From assembly GCA_963759125.1 (NCBI GenBank), contig CAVWXN010000005.1:1116001-1180000 (forward strand): a stretch of DNA of 64,000 nt. The letters run 5' to 3'. Positions within the stretch are counted from its first letter, which is position 1; the number at the start of each line of letters is the position of its first letter. Source of the stretch: JABDQA01 sp963759125. Its GTDB lineage: Bacteria; Desulfobacterota; Desulfobulbia; Desulfobulbales; Desulfocapsaceae. A program made the translations under genes and the position numbers. The notes below the pieces were generated by a model. That model did not search any database. It had not been told where the DNA came from and saw nothing but the letters and a program-made list of their open reading frames with translations. Below, in pieces: positions 25,108 through 34,024 of this stretch.

Positions 25108-27085
25108 TCCTCCTCCGCAGGCGTGGTATCATAGTTGAGGCAAGCAGCAGGGCGGCGAGGAGAATAAGGCCTGGTTCCGGAACGGTTTTCACGCCGCCGC
25201 CGACAGCCAGATTTGAAACGTTTTTTGGCAGAGTAAGCGGCTGCTTCACCTCTCTGCTGTCCTGGTTCGGGTTTCTGATGATCTCATCAATTGCAATGAA
25301 AGAGGTGAACGGCGTTAACAGGTTATATTTCAGACCGAGGGAGACGATTTCGTCTCGTTTGTGGGCGTTGCCCTGACGGCCATTGAAATCTGAAATACGG
25401 GAGATTCGATTTCGGGCCCAGAGGTAATTCAAGGCTCCATCATGGCCTTTGGTCACAGCCCCGCCCACCGGAATTTTTCTCTGGTAGACCCCTGCACCAT
25501 TAGTTCCGGTGACACTCACCAGCCCTGCTGGTTCGCCTTTCCATTTACCAAAAACGACAATAGGACGCTCGGCAAAAAGGTCCGGCACGGTCGGCGGTTC
25601 CACATCATACACTTCGATTCCATCGAAGCTGACCTGGATGTCGGTCAACACCGGGTTTGAGACATATTGACTGAACCTCTCCGCAGCGGCTTGCGCCTCG
25701 TTGGCCTTGGTCACGATAACAGGTTCCCCCTGGCCCGATTTCGCCATTCCCTCGAGCAGGTAACGGTTGACGCTGCTGCCGATACCAAAGGTGAAGACAT
25801 TGGTGCGATCGAGGTTCTGCTGAATCAGCTCAAAGACTTCCTGCTCGGCGTGTATATAGCCGTCGGTAATAACTACCATTGTTCTTGAGAGACCTTCCTG
25901 TTTGGGCAGCTTCATGGCCCGCTTCATCGCTTTCAGCAATTCTGTGCCGCCGCCGCCCTTGCTGCCATCTATCATATTCATGGCCCGTTGAATATTTGTC
26001 GGAGTGGCGGGAACCGAGGCTGGCGACAATATTTCCGAGTCGCCGGCAAAGAACATCACATTGAAGGTGTCGGTCGGCAGCAACCCCCCGATCAGCTCTT
26101 TGATAAGCAGTTTTGCGGTGTCCAGCGGGTAGCCTGACATCGATCCTGAAACGTCTATGACGAAGACATACTCCCTGGCCGGGATTGTGTTCTGCTCTAC
26201 TCTCTTTGGGGGCTGAGTCATCAACAGGAAGAAATTCTCCTCGTCTCCCTGCTGCAAAATCAGCCCGGAGGTTATCTGGTTACCCGACAAACGGTATCTG
26301 AGAATGAAGTCGCGATCCCCGCCGAAACCATCCTGATTGGCAAGTCCAACCAAGGCCTGTGATTCATTTCCGAATTTGACGTCGATATCATGTGAGCTGG
26401 AGCTGATCTCCTGAATCGGCATGCCGGCGGCCAGAGAAACCCTGATGGAAAAATCTGTGCGAGGGTCGCTTCCCTGCTTCAAATACGGATTATGCACCCA
26501 TTTCTCCGAGTCGGATGCTTGTTCAGGGGCCAGCGACGTATAGCGGGGCCCAACGACGGTGGGGTAGACGAATTCATAGACGCCACTTTCCGGGACCAGG
26601 AGCTCTGTATATTTGAGTTCGACCTCGATGGTGTCGCCGGGCATGACGTTGGCCACCTCCATACTGAAGACGTTGGGCCGTTTCTGTTCGAGAAGAGAGG
26701 CGTTTTTACCCTCTTTTTTTGCCGTCTCAAAGGCTTTTCGGGCTTTTTCTTTTTCCTTTATCTTGGCTTTGATGACCCTGTCGCCGATGGTCATCTTCAT
26801 TCCGTGTACGGCGGCACTGGTGGACCCCGGGAAGATATAGCTGCCGTTGATCGGTTCGCTTCCCAGGTTGGAATAGGTCTGGGTTACGGTTACCGCAGCT
26901 ATTATTCCACTCACCGCCACATCGACTCTGGTATCTTTCAGGGGGAAGTTTTCAACTGATGATTCCTTGCCTTCAATGAAGAAATATGGCGAGAGCGAGC
27001 CTTGTCCGGGTGAGGCGGCTCGCGAAAAAAAAGCCAGATTGATGATTCCTAGAATCAGAAAAAATAAGACAACTATGCGCTTCAT
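25100..27085 (-). CDS. VIT/vWA-domain surface protein with PEP-CTERM tail
   Basis: A 661-aa exported protein. Start at ATG 27085, 8 bases after GGGAGGAA. Signal peptide (residues 1-23). VIT domain at about 32-170 (FPLKDTRVDVAVSGIIAAVT, then TYSNLGSEPINGSYIFP). vWA domain from about 303 with the MIDAS residues D311-x-S-x-S (DVSGSMSG), the later Thr (GGTELL) and Asp (ITDGY). The C-terminus is PEPGLILLAALLLAS followed by RLRRR: a PEP-CTERM signal of motif, membrane helix and Arg cluster. This architecture is that of the marine proteobacterial sortase target family, but with an exosortase signal in place of the sortase tail. Its gene overlaps xrtK by a few bases. Confidence 0.93.
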   Translation of the reverse strand: MKRIVVLFFLILGIINLAFFSRAASPGQGSLSPYFFIEGKESSVENFPLKDTRVDVAVSGIIAAVTVTQTYSNLGSEPINGSYIFPGSTSAAVHGMKMTIGDRVIKAKIKEKEKARKAFETAKKEGKNASLLEQKRPNVFSMEVANVMPGDTIEVELKYTELLVPESGVYEFVYPTVVGPRYTSLAPEQASDSEKWVHNPYLKQGSDPRTDFSIRVSLAAGMPIQEISSSSHDIDVKFGNESQALVGLANQDGFGGDRDFILRYRLSGNQITSGLILQQGDEENFFLLMTQPPKRVEQNTIPAREYVFVIDVSGSMSGYPLDTAKLLIKELIGGLLPTDTFNVMFFAGDSEILSPASVPATPTNIQRAMNMIDGSKGGGGTELLKAMKRAMKLPKQEGLSRTMVVITDGYIHAEQEVFELIQQNLDRTNVFTFGIGSSVNRYLLEGMAKSGQGEPVIVTKANEAQAAAERFSQYVSNPVLTDIQVSFDGIEVYDVEPPTVPDLFAERPIVVFGKWKGEPAGLVSVTGTNGAGVYQRKIPVGGAVTKGHDGALNYLWARNRISRISDFNGRQGNAHKRDEIVSLGLKYNLLTPFTSFIAIDEIIRNPNQDSREVKQPLTLPKNVSNLAVGGGVKTVPEPGLILLAALLLASTMIPRLRRRSG

Positions 27086-27331
27086 AAATTCCTCCCAGAT
27101 CTTGTTTCGATCGCCTTGTCGCCAATGGATCAGACGCAATTAGCGTGAGATCAATGTATCGTTAGGAGCCATTGTAGGGTTTGAAAGTGACAAACGGATG
27201 ATCCAAAAATGACATATCACAAAATAATTATGACAGATTATGACTATTAGGTCTGGAGGCTGGAATCGGCTATAATTCTGTGTTAACAGGTGCAGTATGC
27301 GTATAAACCTCCACCAGCAGAACTGATATTT

Positions 27332-28030
27332 ATGGGTTATCGAATCACTCTGGTAGAAGACGATCCTCAACTGCAGGAGAATTATGTCAAGGCGCTCGAA
27401 CGCAGCGGCTATGACGTCAGTGTCTGTAGTGAGAAGCAGCAGGCCATCGACGCTTTTGAGACAAGTCTGCCCGACCTGGTCATTCTGGATATCATGCTGG
27501 GTGACGAGATCGATGCGGGCTTTGAGTTGTGCCGCCATCTGCGGACGCTGTCTCCCACCATACCCATCATCTTTCTCACGGCCCGCAACTCGGACATCGA
27601 CCGCGTCTCGGGCTTGAGGCTGGGCGGCTGGGATTATCTCACCAAGGATGTGACCACGCTTGATTTTCTGCCTGCCCGCATATCGGCTATGTTTCGTACG
27701 GTTGAGATACTTCGTTCCGGAAACAGCGGGGAAGAAGACCTGATCGAACATTCACAGCTGCGCATAGATGAGGCCCGAAAGGAAGTCTCCTGGCGGGACA
27801 AACCGGTGCTGCTGACCCTCACCGAATTCTGGATTCTGTCAGCCATAGCCAGGCGCCCGGGTCATCTGAAAACCCATGAGCAACTGATGGACGCCGCCAA
27901 TGCAGTCGTCACCAACAATACCATAACCGCCCATATCAGAAGGATCAGGAACAAGTTCCGGGAAATCGATCCTGACTTTGACCATATTCGTTCTGAATAT
28001 GGCATGGGTTACCGGTGGCACTCGGCCTGA
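27332..28030 (+). CDS. pdsR: response regulator of the proteobacterial dedicated sortase system type
   Basis: A 232-aa OmpR-family regulator. Receiver with acidic pair (VEDD), phospho-acceptor Asp near 53 (VILDIMLGDEIDAGFELC) and late Lys (YLTKD). C-terminal winged helix with LLTLTEFWILSAIARRPGHL, then LMDAANAVVTNNTI and YGMGYRW. The LGDEID insert and the DAAN motif are what I recall for the dedicated sortase system regulator. ATG 27332 is preferred over an in-frame upstream ATG at 27290 because it starts directly at the receiver strand. It is divergent from the VIT/vWA gene and shares the intergenic region (27086-27331), so it probably controls that operon. Confidence 0.88.
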   Translation: MGYRITLVEDDPQLQENYVKALERSGYDVSVCSEKQQAIDAFETSLPDLVILDIMLGDEIDAGFELCRHLRTLSPTIPIIFLTARNSDIDRVSGLRLGGWDYLTKDVTTLDFLPARISAMFRTVEILRSGNSGEEDLIEHSQLRIDEARKEVSWRDKPVLLTLTEFWILSAIARRPGHLKTHEQLMDAANAVVTNNTITAHIRRIRNKFREIDPDFDHIRSEYGMGYRWHSA

Positions 28031-30189
28031 TGATGCGTGCGACCCTAAGAGTAAAACTGGCCCTGGTCTCTCTGCTGCTGCTGATCATCCCGCTCCTGGG
28101 CTTGCGCTTGAACAGCAGCCTGAAGGCAAGTCTTATCGCCAGCCAGGAGGATGCACTCAACCTCACCGCCACCGCAGTTTCAACTGCACTTAGCAATCGT
28201 GCCGAGCTCTTCGTTCAGGAGCGATTCCATTCTCTGCAGCCGGGGCGGGACCTCTACCTTTTCCAATTGTCCAACGCCATTAAAATTGACGATAATGTGA
28301 TAACTGACTGGTTGCCGGAAATTTCCAAAGCCCAGACCTTCGGGCAGGAACATCTGCTCAACGAAGATCCCGATTTCGATCCGGAAAGTCTTAGCTTTCG
28401 CTATATTGCCGGCAAACAGGATGAATTTCTCTATGCCCTTTTTGATGTCAAAGACGACCGTCTGGTCTATCAGGGGGCCAACCCGCTCGATTTCGACGGC
28501 TCCGATCATTTGAAGATCGTCATTGAAAAGAATGGCGAACAGCACACCTATCTTTTAGCTCCGCAAAAGCCTGGTCTGGTGATTGGGGTTCTGAAACCGG
28601 TCAACTCCTTTATCGACCCACCCACTGAAAATAGAATCATCGGCATGTGGAATGAGACCGATAAAGGCTACACGCTGGAGGTGCGCATTCATGCTGATAT
28701 GCTGGGTGACAAGCTGGCCTTTGCGGTGGCCGATGTGGATGACAAGGAAACCGGCGGCCCCGGAGCTGTTATCGGTACCGTCAGCCTGCAGGAGGATTCG
28801 GAGGAGCTTGGCTGGCTGCTCACTACTTCCACCGCAATCGAAACTATCCTTAAATCACTGGACCGCCCCTATGCCCGCATTCGTGTGGTGGATCGAAATC
28901 AACGGGTGAGAGCAGAGGTGGGCGGTCTGCATGAGATCCAGAATCATGAGCAGGCCGCAGATGATATTTTCAGTCATCTGATGAGCAGGGTACACGCTAT
29001 CTTCCAGCCCCTGTCTCGTTTATTTACCAGTTCGTTTTCCACAGATATTGAGGATTCCGCCTCCCAGCCCACCGAGGTTGACATTCAGGGAATAAAGGAG
29101 GGTTTTGAGGGAAAGAACTCCATCACCCGCTACCATATCGAAGACGGTCTAGTTGAGGTGATGGCCGCCATAGCTCCCGTTTATGACAGAGGAGAGGTCA
29201 TTACCGTGGTTGTCGTTGAACAGACAACTAATTCAATATTGTCCTTGAGCAACCAGTTAATTGAAGAGACAGTGCTGCTTTCCGTGATGGCTTTTCTGAT
29301 AGGCGGAGGGGCGCTGTTCGCCTTTGCCTTTGTCATTTCTTCGAGGATCAGGACATTGCGAAACCAGGCCGATGCTTCAATCACCGAGGACGGCAAAATT
29401 CAAAATGTTATTACCAAGACTGAAGCAAGAGACGAGATCGGGGACCTTGGCCGGACCCTGGACACCATGCTCAAACAGCTCCAGGAACAGATCGACTATC
29501 GAGAGCGAATGGCCGATAACCTGGAACATGAGATGCGCACTCCGCTCGCCGGTGTTGCCGCCTCACTGAAAAATATCGAGGAGGAACTTGCTGAACCGCA
29601 GGTGCAGGTTCTCGAATATCTCGAGGGGGCCAAGCACAACACCCGGCAACTGCATGAGCTGTTGACTGCTATCCGTGAAGGGGTAACCTTGAAAGCGTCT
29701 CTTTCGCACGAGCACATGGAGGCTATCGACTTCGGCGAAGCGATTTCAAGATGGTTGGACCTGGTCTGGCGCAAAGCGTTTCCGGATGTGGAATTTATTT
29801 TTCAGCGGCCCGAATGGACGGCAGAGACCAGAGGTGACGTTGATCGTCTTCTGCAAGCGCTTGACAAACTCGTTGAAAACGCAGTTTCGTATCACCGGCC
29901 CGGGACACCGATTGAGCTGGTACTGGATCAGGATAATAGCTTCATCTCCCTGCGGCTGATCAATCAGGGATCCACTATTGATCCGGATATAGGCCCGCAG
30001 ATATTCGAATATATGGTCTCCAGCCGCGTATCCAAAGACACCCGCCCCCATCTGGGATTAGGTCTCTATATTGCCAGAACCATCATTGAATATCATGGCG
30101 GCAGACTGACCGGCAACAATCTGCGGGATGGCAGGACAGGGGCAGTATTTACGGTAAGGCTCCCGGTGAAAAACCAGATTATTTTCTGA
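28030..30189 (+). CDS. pdsS: histidine kinase of the proteobacterial dedicated sortase system type
   Basis: A 719-aa membrane sensor kinase. The ATG at 28030 overlaps the pdsR stop (TGATG), a coupled start; an in-frame GTG lies at 28015. It has an N-terminal membrane helix, a large periplasmic region of about 380 residues (YLFQLSNAIKID, FAVADVDDKETGGPG, ARIRVVDRNQRV), a second helix (MAFLIGGGALFAFAFVI), HAMP, and HisKA with phospho-His near 500 (NLEHEMRTPLAG). The ATPase domain has an N box (LVENAVSY) and a G box (GLGLYIARTIIEYHGG). The ligand is unknown. Pairing with pdsR is certain from the overlap. Confidence 0.9.
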   Translation: MMRATLRVKLALVSLLLLIIPLLGLRLNSSLKASLIASQEDALNLTATAVSTALSNRAELFVQERFHSLQPGRDLYLFQLSNAIKIDDNVITDWLPEISKAQTFGQEHLLNEDPDFDPESLSFRYIAGKQDEFLYALFDVKDDRLVYQGANPLDFDGSDHLKIVIEKNGEQHTYLLAPQKPGLVIGVLKPVNSFIDPPTENRIIGMWNETDKGYTLEVRIHADMLGDKLAFAVADVDDKETGGPGAVIGTVSLQEDSEELGWLLTTSTAIETILKSLDRPYARIRVVDRNQRVRAEVGGLHEIQNHEQAADDIFSHLMSRVHAIFQPLSRLFTSSFSTDIEDSASQPTEVDIQGIKEGFEGKNSITRYHIEDGLVEVMAAIAPVYDRGEVITVVVVEQTTNSILSLSNQLIEETVLLSVMAFLIGGGALFAFAFVISSRIRTLRNQADASITEDGKIQNVITKTEARDEIGDLGRTLDTMLKQLQEQIDYRERMADNLEHEMRTPLAGVAASLKNIEEELAEPQVQVLEYLEGAKHNTRQLHELLTAIREGVTLKASLSHEHMEAIDFGEAISRWLDLVWRKAFPDVEFIFQRPEWTAETRGDVDRLLQALDKLVENAVSYHRPGTPIELVLDQDNSFISLRLINQGSTIDPDIGPQIFEYMVSSRVSKDTRPHLGLGLYIARTIIEYHGGRLTGNNLRDGRTGAVFTVRLPVKNQIIF

Positions 30190-30207
30190 TAAAAAAAGGA
30201 ACACGCT

Positions 30208-30594
30208 ATGGTGCTGACAGAGTACGACGCAGTAAAAGCCTATGCCCGCATGATGAATACCCGCAGCCTCGAGCATTTCGAACCGTATATCGCCGAGGAC
30301 ATTGAGTTTAAATCACAGGTTCAAGCTGAACCGGTACAGGGGAAGCAAGCGTTTCTTGAGCACCTGGCAAAGAATCTGGAAAAAGTCGCTGATGACGCCC
30401 CGGTCTGGGCAGAAATGGGAGAGATCCATAAAACTGGCCGCACCCGGCCGTGCGCCGTTTTATCCCAGTACAGCAGGGAGAATATGGTCGCTTCAGCTAC
30501 GGTTGAGATCGAAGGTGGGAAGGTGAAGCGTCTCAATCTCTTTTTTATACCTTCTCCGGAGGAAGCAACGCGGTCGGGGGAATTTCCCGTATAG
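30208..30594 (+). CDS. SnoaL/NTF2-like protein
   Basis: A 128-aa protein with the SnoaL-like cone fold pattern: an N-terminal helix (AVKAYARMMNTRSLEHFEPY), IAEDIEFKSQ, a helix with QGKQAFLEHLAKNLEK, and three C-terminal strands ending RLNLFFIPSPEE. AAAAAAGGA lies 7 bases before the ATG and only 18 bases separate it from pdsS, so it may be co-transcribed. Members range from isomerases to small-ligand binders; none can be chosen here. Confidence 0.8.
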   Translation: MVLTEYDAVKAYARMMNTRSLEHFEPYIAEDIEFKSQVQAEPVQGKQAFLEHLAKNLEKVADDAPVWAEMGEIHKTGRTRPCAVLSQYSRENMVASATVEIEGGKVKRLNLFFIPSPEEATRSGEFPV

Positions 30595-30818
30595 ACAGGG
30601 GAAGTTGTGGCGCCGGATGTTAAAGACTCCCAAGCGGATCCCTCTGGCCTCGCCATGATGCCTGGTCGAGCGTCCCTTTTTCTTGTATCCGGGCTATTGA
30701 GAACCGCTAAAAGGACTTTCTGAAGCTCTAGCAGCCAGCGCCTGTGGTCAAGAGCACCAAGGACAAAATGCTCCTGTCGAGCTGCATTTTCTCCCCAGTG
30801 GAGAATCCTGCTCTATAA

Positions 30819-31037
30819 CTAGGCGAATAATCCCAGAATGCTGCGGACCAAAGCAGCGCCAATGTAGAGAAATATGCCGCCGAAAAAGACGAATGTGGAG
30901 ATAAAACCGAGGATCATGAACAGCATACCCATCTCTGGATGGTTCTCTAAATCCCTTCTGTAATAGGCTGCGATGGCAACAAGAGCAAAAAACAACAGTC
31001 CCAGCGTTGCCAGCCATATATCTCGAACCAGTTCCAT
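30819..31037 (-). CDS. small two-helix membrane protein
   Basis: A 72-aa protein with two hydrophobic segments (residues about 5-25, LATLGLLFFALVAIAAYY, and 38-64, MLFMILGFISTFVFFGG) joined by a charged loop (RRDLENHPE). No ribosome site is obvious and no family is recognised. The clean membrane topology and acceptable codon use make it a likely real gene. It lies downstream of a dehydratase fragment on the same strand. Confidence 0.55.
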   Translation of the reverse strand: MELVRDIWLATLGLLFFALVAIAAYYRRDLENHPEMGMLFMILGFISTFVFFGGIFLYIGAALVRSILGLFA

Positions 31038-31206
31038 CAGAGCATCATAACAGACTCCGGGAATTATTTTTCCGCCAATTACAGCGTTCTGCTCTTTTTG
31101 TTGTCAGGGTGGGGCTATCACAGCAGAATATAAGAGATGAAACCATGGGCTTCTGTGGGCGAGCAAAGTCGATTGAAGTGCAAGGATCAGTGCAGTTTTA
31201 CACCTG

Positions 31207-31325
31207 TTAAAAAGGCAGGTTTTCCAGATCCAGATTCCCCCCTGAAATGATTATACCTGTTCTTTGATACCGAGGATCAATTTTTCCTTCATCTTCCAGG
31301 AGCTCTTTTGCCGCCCTCTCTCCAG
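31207..31325 (-). pseudogene. threonine/serine dehydratase C-terminal fragment
   Basis: Directly behind the DUF2784 stop an unstarted frame encodes GERAAKELLEDEGKIDPRYQ, then GIIISGGNLDLENLPF and a TAA. The terminal I-I-S-G-G-N-x-D-L-x-x-L is the end of PLP-dependent threonine/serine dehydratases. Everything upstream is missing, so a recombination event placed the DUF2784 gene against the last 39 codons of a lost dehydratase gene. Confidence 0.65.
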
Positions 31326-31326
31326 C

Positions 31327-31731
31327 TTATTTGGTGGTCAAGTCTTTTCCCGGCCTGACCCAGATCCAGGTGATGAGAACCAGGGCGAAAAATAACGAGT
31401 AGGCCGCAGTAAATACCCATAAAGGTAAGTCATAGTATACCAGTCTGCCGATCCAGGCTGCAACGAAGGTTCCTTGATACGGTTGCTCTCCCGCCGCCTG
31501 CCGGAGTTTACTTTCCCAGATGGTGAGCGGGCAGAGTTGACTGGCCCAGGTCTGGGCCACAACTATTCCTATGGCCAGAAGATGGCTGATCCGGAAGCTC
31601 AGATTGCGCACCCAGCGCCAGTCCCGGAAGTAGCCGATAATTACGCAGGCCTGTCCACCCAGGACAAAGACTATAAAGGCGAAATGGACGATCAGAATTG
31701 CATCCGCAGCAATTGAATAGGAGGATTCCAT
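31327..31731 (-). CDS. DUF2784 family membrane protein
   Basis: A 134-aa inner-membrane protein with four helices (about 8-30, 43-62, 87-105, 108-126). It has the DUF2784 hallmark CPLTIWESKLR near residues 67-77 followed by YQGTFVAAWIGRLVYYDLP. Family function unknown. It starts 10 bases after the small frame at 31741-31908 and probably shares its transcript. Downstream it runs straight into dehydratase debris. Confidence 0.88.
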   Translation of the reverse strand: MESSYSIAADAILIVHFAFIVFVLGGQACVIIGYFRDWRWVRNLSFRISHLLAIGIVVAQTWASQLCPLTIWESKLRQAAGEQPYQGTFVAAWIGRLVYYDLPLWVFTAAYSLFFALVLITWIWVRPGKDLTTK

Positions 31732-31740
31732 AACCTTTCC

Positions 31741-31908
31741 TCAGGGCATCCCCTGGCAGGCCCGGAGCAGCTGCGCCACTTCCTTTCGGGGCCGAGCATT
31801 GCCCGGAAATGCTTTTAACGGCCAACGATTAAGCAAGGCTTTATCCATTGAATAATCGCTGTCGAATCGAAGCGCAGGAAAAGGGGGTGTTACTTGTTTT
31901 TCTGACAT
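31741..31908 (-). CDS. small hypothetical protein, 55 aa
   Basis: A short frame with GAGGCA upstream of the ATG at 31908. It encodes MSEKQVTPPFPALRFDSDY, then a basic Pro/Arg-rich part (PGNARPRKEVAQLLRACQ). It is soluble and lacks any motif I know. Close spacing (10 bases) to the DUF2784 gene on the same strand argues that it is translated. Confidence 0.45.
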   Translation of the reverse strand: MSEKQVTPPFPALRFDSDYSMDKALLNRWPLKAFPGNARPRKEVAQLLRACQGMP

Positions 31909-32067
31909 CGGTTTGCTGCCTCTAGTCTGGGGTCGAGTAGGTCTTTACCATGGATAATTTATTCACTTTCAGCGGATAACCAATTTGGGAATGGATGATT
32001 GGGGGAAGCAGCCAGTCAACGGAATCAAGAACCCACTATTTGGCCATGGTCATAACAAATTAATTTA

Positions 32068-32204
32068 GTTTCCATCCGGAAACGGCCCTTTTGTCCACGC
32101 TTCGTTGTGCTCGAAATTTTATCCTCGGAATATCAACTCGGCCTACGGTAAAATTTCTCGCACGCCTCGATCTTGAAGAAAATTCCTCGTTTCCGGATGG
32201 GAAC
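32068..32204. mobile_element. MITE copy 2 (137 bp) with 7-bp target duplication
   Basis: Same length and ends as the copy at 17276-17412: GTTTCCATCCGGAAAC on the left, GTTTCCGGATGGGAAC on the right, one mismatch in the right end. It is flanked by perfect direct repeats TAATTTA (32061-32067 and 32205-32211), the expected footprint of transposition. It has no coding capacity. The insertion lies in a gene-free spot. Confidence 0.9.
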
Positions 32205-32442
32205 TAATTTAGCAAATTTCCCATCAGGATAGAAAATTATAGAGAGGAATTCACAAGAAAAATTCTCGTCGTTGCGCCAATGCAGTTGCAGGACATCACT
32301 AAGTCTCGCCAGGATGATTATCGTTTTTGCAGTGGATTGAGATAATGGAGGTGGGGTGAATCCCAACCTTCAATGATGTTTCCGCTCCTAGACAATCGAT
32401 TTATCTCTTCAGATGCTTCAGCACCGCAGGGAGGCAGTAGTC

Positions 32443-32820
32443 ATGAATAGGAACGCAGTAGGCTGGTTTGAAATCTACGTGAAGGATATGGACCGGGCCA
32501 GGAAGTTTTATGAAGCGGTCTTTGCTGTCAAGCTTGAGGAGCTTCAGGCGCCGTTCCCCGGTATCGAGATGTGGTGTTTCCCCATGTTCGAAGATGGCGG
32601 TGGGGCTGCCGGCGCCCTGGTGAAAAAGGAAGAGCTGAGCTCAGACGGCATGGGAGTGCTGATTTATTTCAGCAGTCAGGACTGCGCCATCGAGGCGTCC
32701 CGTGTGGTCGAGAACGGAGGGACGCTGCATCAGGAGAAAATGGCCATCGGCATCTACGGCAATATCGCCATTGCCATTGACACCGAAGGAAATATGTTTG
32801 GGATTCACTCAAGACATTGA
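32443..32820 (+). CDS. VOC (glyoxalase-like) family protein
   Basis: A 125-aa single VOC module. ATG 32443 has GGGAGG 9 bases upstream; an in-frame ATG at 32413 has no such site. Motifs: VGWFEIYVKDMDRARKFYEA (first beta-alpha unit), EMWCFPMFEDGGGAAGAL, VENGGTLHQEKMAIG and the closing IDTEGNMFGIHS. Proteins of this type bind a metal and act on small molecules or simply bind them. Substrate unknown. Monocistronic by spacing. Confidence 0.9.
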   Translation: MNRNAVGWFEIYVKDMDRARKFYEAVFAVKLEELQAPFPGIEMWCFPMFEDGGGAAGALVKKEELSSDGMGVLIYFSSQDCAIEASRVVENGGTLHQEKMAIGIYGNIAIAIDTEGNMFGIHSRH

Positions 32821-33051
32821 CGTTTCCCCAGCCGGTTCCTGGCCCTGATATCAGATGATCGCATCACTGTTTTGAAGGCTTCCGGTTAAACCCATTTTAT
32901 TGTCAGATAGAGAATATCGGTCCACTGGGTATTTTTTCTGAGGGGGTACTGAACAGGACTGACAATAAGTGATCTGAAATTTGCTATAATAAGAGAGACT
33001 CGTCCTTACTAGACACATAAAATCTGTTGGGCTCAATAGGGAGGGAAAAAG

Positions 33052-33867
33052 ATGGCTATTATTACGGTTTCCAGGCAGATAGGAAGTTTAGGCGATGAAA
33101 TAGCAAAGGCAACGGCTGACACGCTGGGCTATCAATACATCGAAAAAGTTCAAATAAGTGAGATCCTCTCAAAGTGTGGGTTTTCACTATCTGATATAGA
33201 TAAATTCGATGAAAAGAAGCCATCCGTGTGGCAAACCCTTTCCATTCAGACAGAGGTATTTTCACACTTCATTCGAGCAGCGGTGAATGAAATTGCTGCC
33301 CGGAAGAATGTGGTGATTGTCGGTCGGGGGGCGCAGGTGATATTGAGAGATATCCCCGGGGTCCTGCATGTAAGAGTCATCGCACCTTTTAAAACCAGAG
33401 TCGGCCGCTTAATGGAACACAGAGGATATGAGGAGAAGGACGCACTGAGGATCGTTCGACAGACTGATCGTGACTCCTCAGGATATTTAAGCAACTACTT
33501 TGAAACCAATTTAAACGACAGCGATCTCTATGATCTGGTCATAAACACCCGGGCCCTGACCCTGAAGGAGAGTGTCGAAATGATCTCCTGCGCGGTCGCT
33601 GCTGATAAGATTAAAGAAAGTCCCCCCATGTCTGAAGACTTGTATGACCTTTCTTTGATTCACCGGGCCAAAGCGGCTCTTCTGGAAGTTACAGAAAAAG
33701 TGGAATGGGTGGATCTGGAGCTGCACAAGGGAATTGCCCTGTTATCGGGGTTGGTCAGTTCAATCGCCATAAAAAAGGAGTGTGAAAAAGTAATCTTAAA
33801 CATCCGCGGCATTAATTCGGTGCAGAATCAATTAAACGTGCGGGATGAAAAGACAACTATCTATTGA
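33052..33867 (+). CDS. cytidylate-kinase-like protein with C-terminal BON-like domain (copy 1)
   Basis: A 271-aa protein. Residues 1-200 match the cytidylate-kinase-like P-loop family: the loop ITVSRQIGSLGDEIA at 4-18, VIVGRGAQVILRDIPGVLHV, RVIAPFKTRVGRLME and a C-terminal VINTRALTL. Residues 210-265 resemble a BON domain (helix AALLEVTEKVEWV, strand IALLSGLVS, helix KKECEKVILNIRGI, then SVQNQLNV). BON modules bind phospholipids or proteins, so kinase activity may be coupled to the envelope. GGGAGGG precedes the ATG. Paralogues lie at 36581 and 40346. Confidence 0.85.
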   Translation: MAIITVSRQIGSLGDEIAKATADTLGYQYIEKVQISEILSKCGFSLSDIDKFDEKKPSVWQTLSIQTEVFSHFIRAAVNEIAARKNVVIVGRGAQVILRDIPGVLHVRVIAPFKTRVGRLMEHRGYEEKDALRIVRQTDRDSSGYLSNYFETNLNDSDLYDLVINTRALTLKESVEMISCAVAADKIKESPPMSEDLYDLSLIHRAKAALLEVTEKVEWVDLELHKGIALLSGLVSSIAIKKECEKVILNIRGINSVQNQLNVRDEKTTIY

Positions 33868-34024
33868 GAGGTGACAGTTCCCGACCAGGTGCCTTGATCC
33901 TCCCACTTTTTATTCCCGGGCCCTGCGCCGCTGGAGCCGCTCCCTGATTTACCTGAACCATGGTGATCGAACAAGGTATCGGGAGTGGTCTTAGACCTAA
34001 AAGAGTTGTGGCGTAAGCTTGAGG

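Noticed and set aside
24328..27085. Idea that the VIT/vWA protein is a LPXTG sortase target
   Set aside because: The C-terminal motif is PEP followed by a helix and Arg cluster, and the adjoining enzyme is an exosortase, not a sortase.
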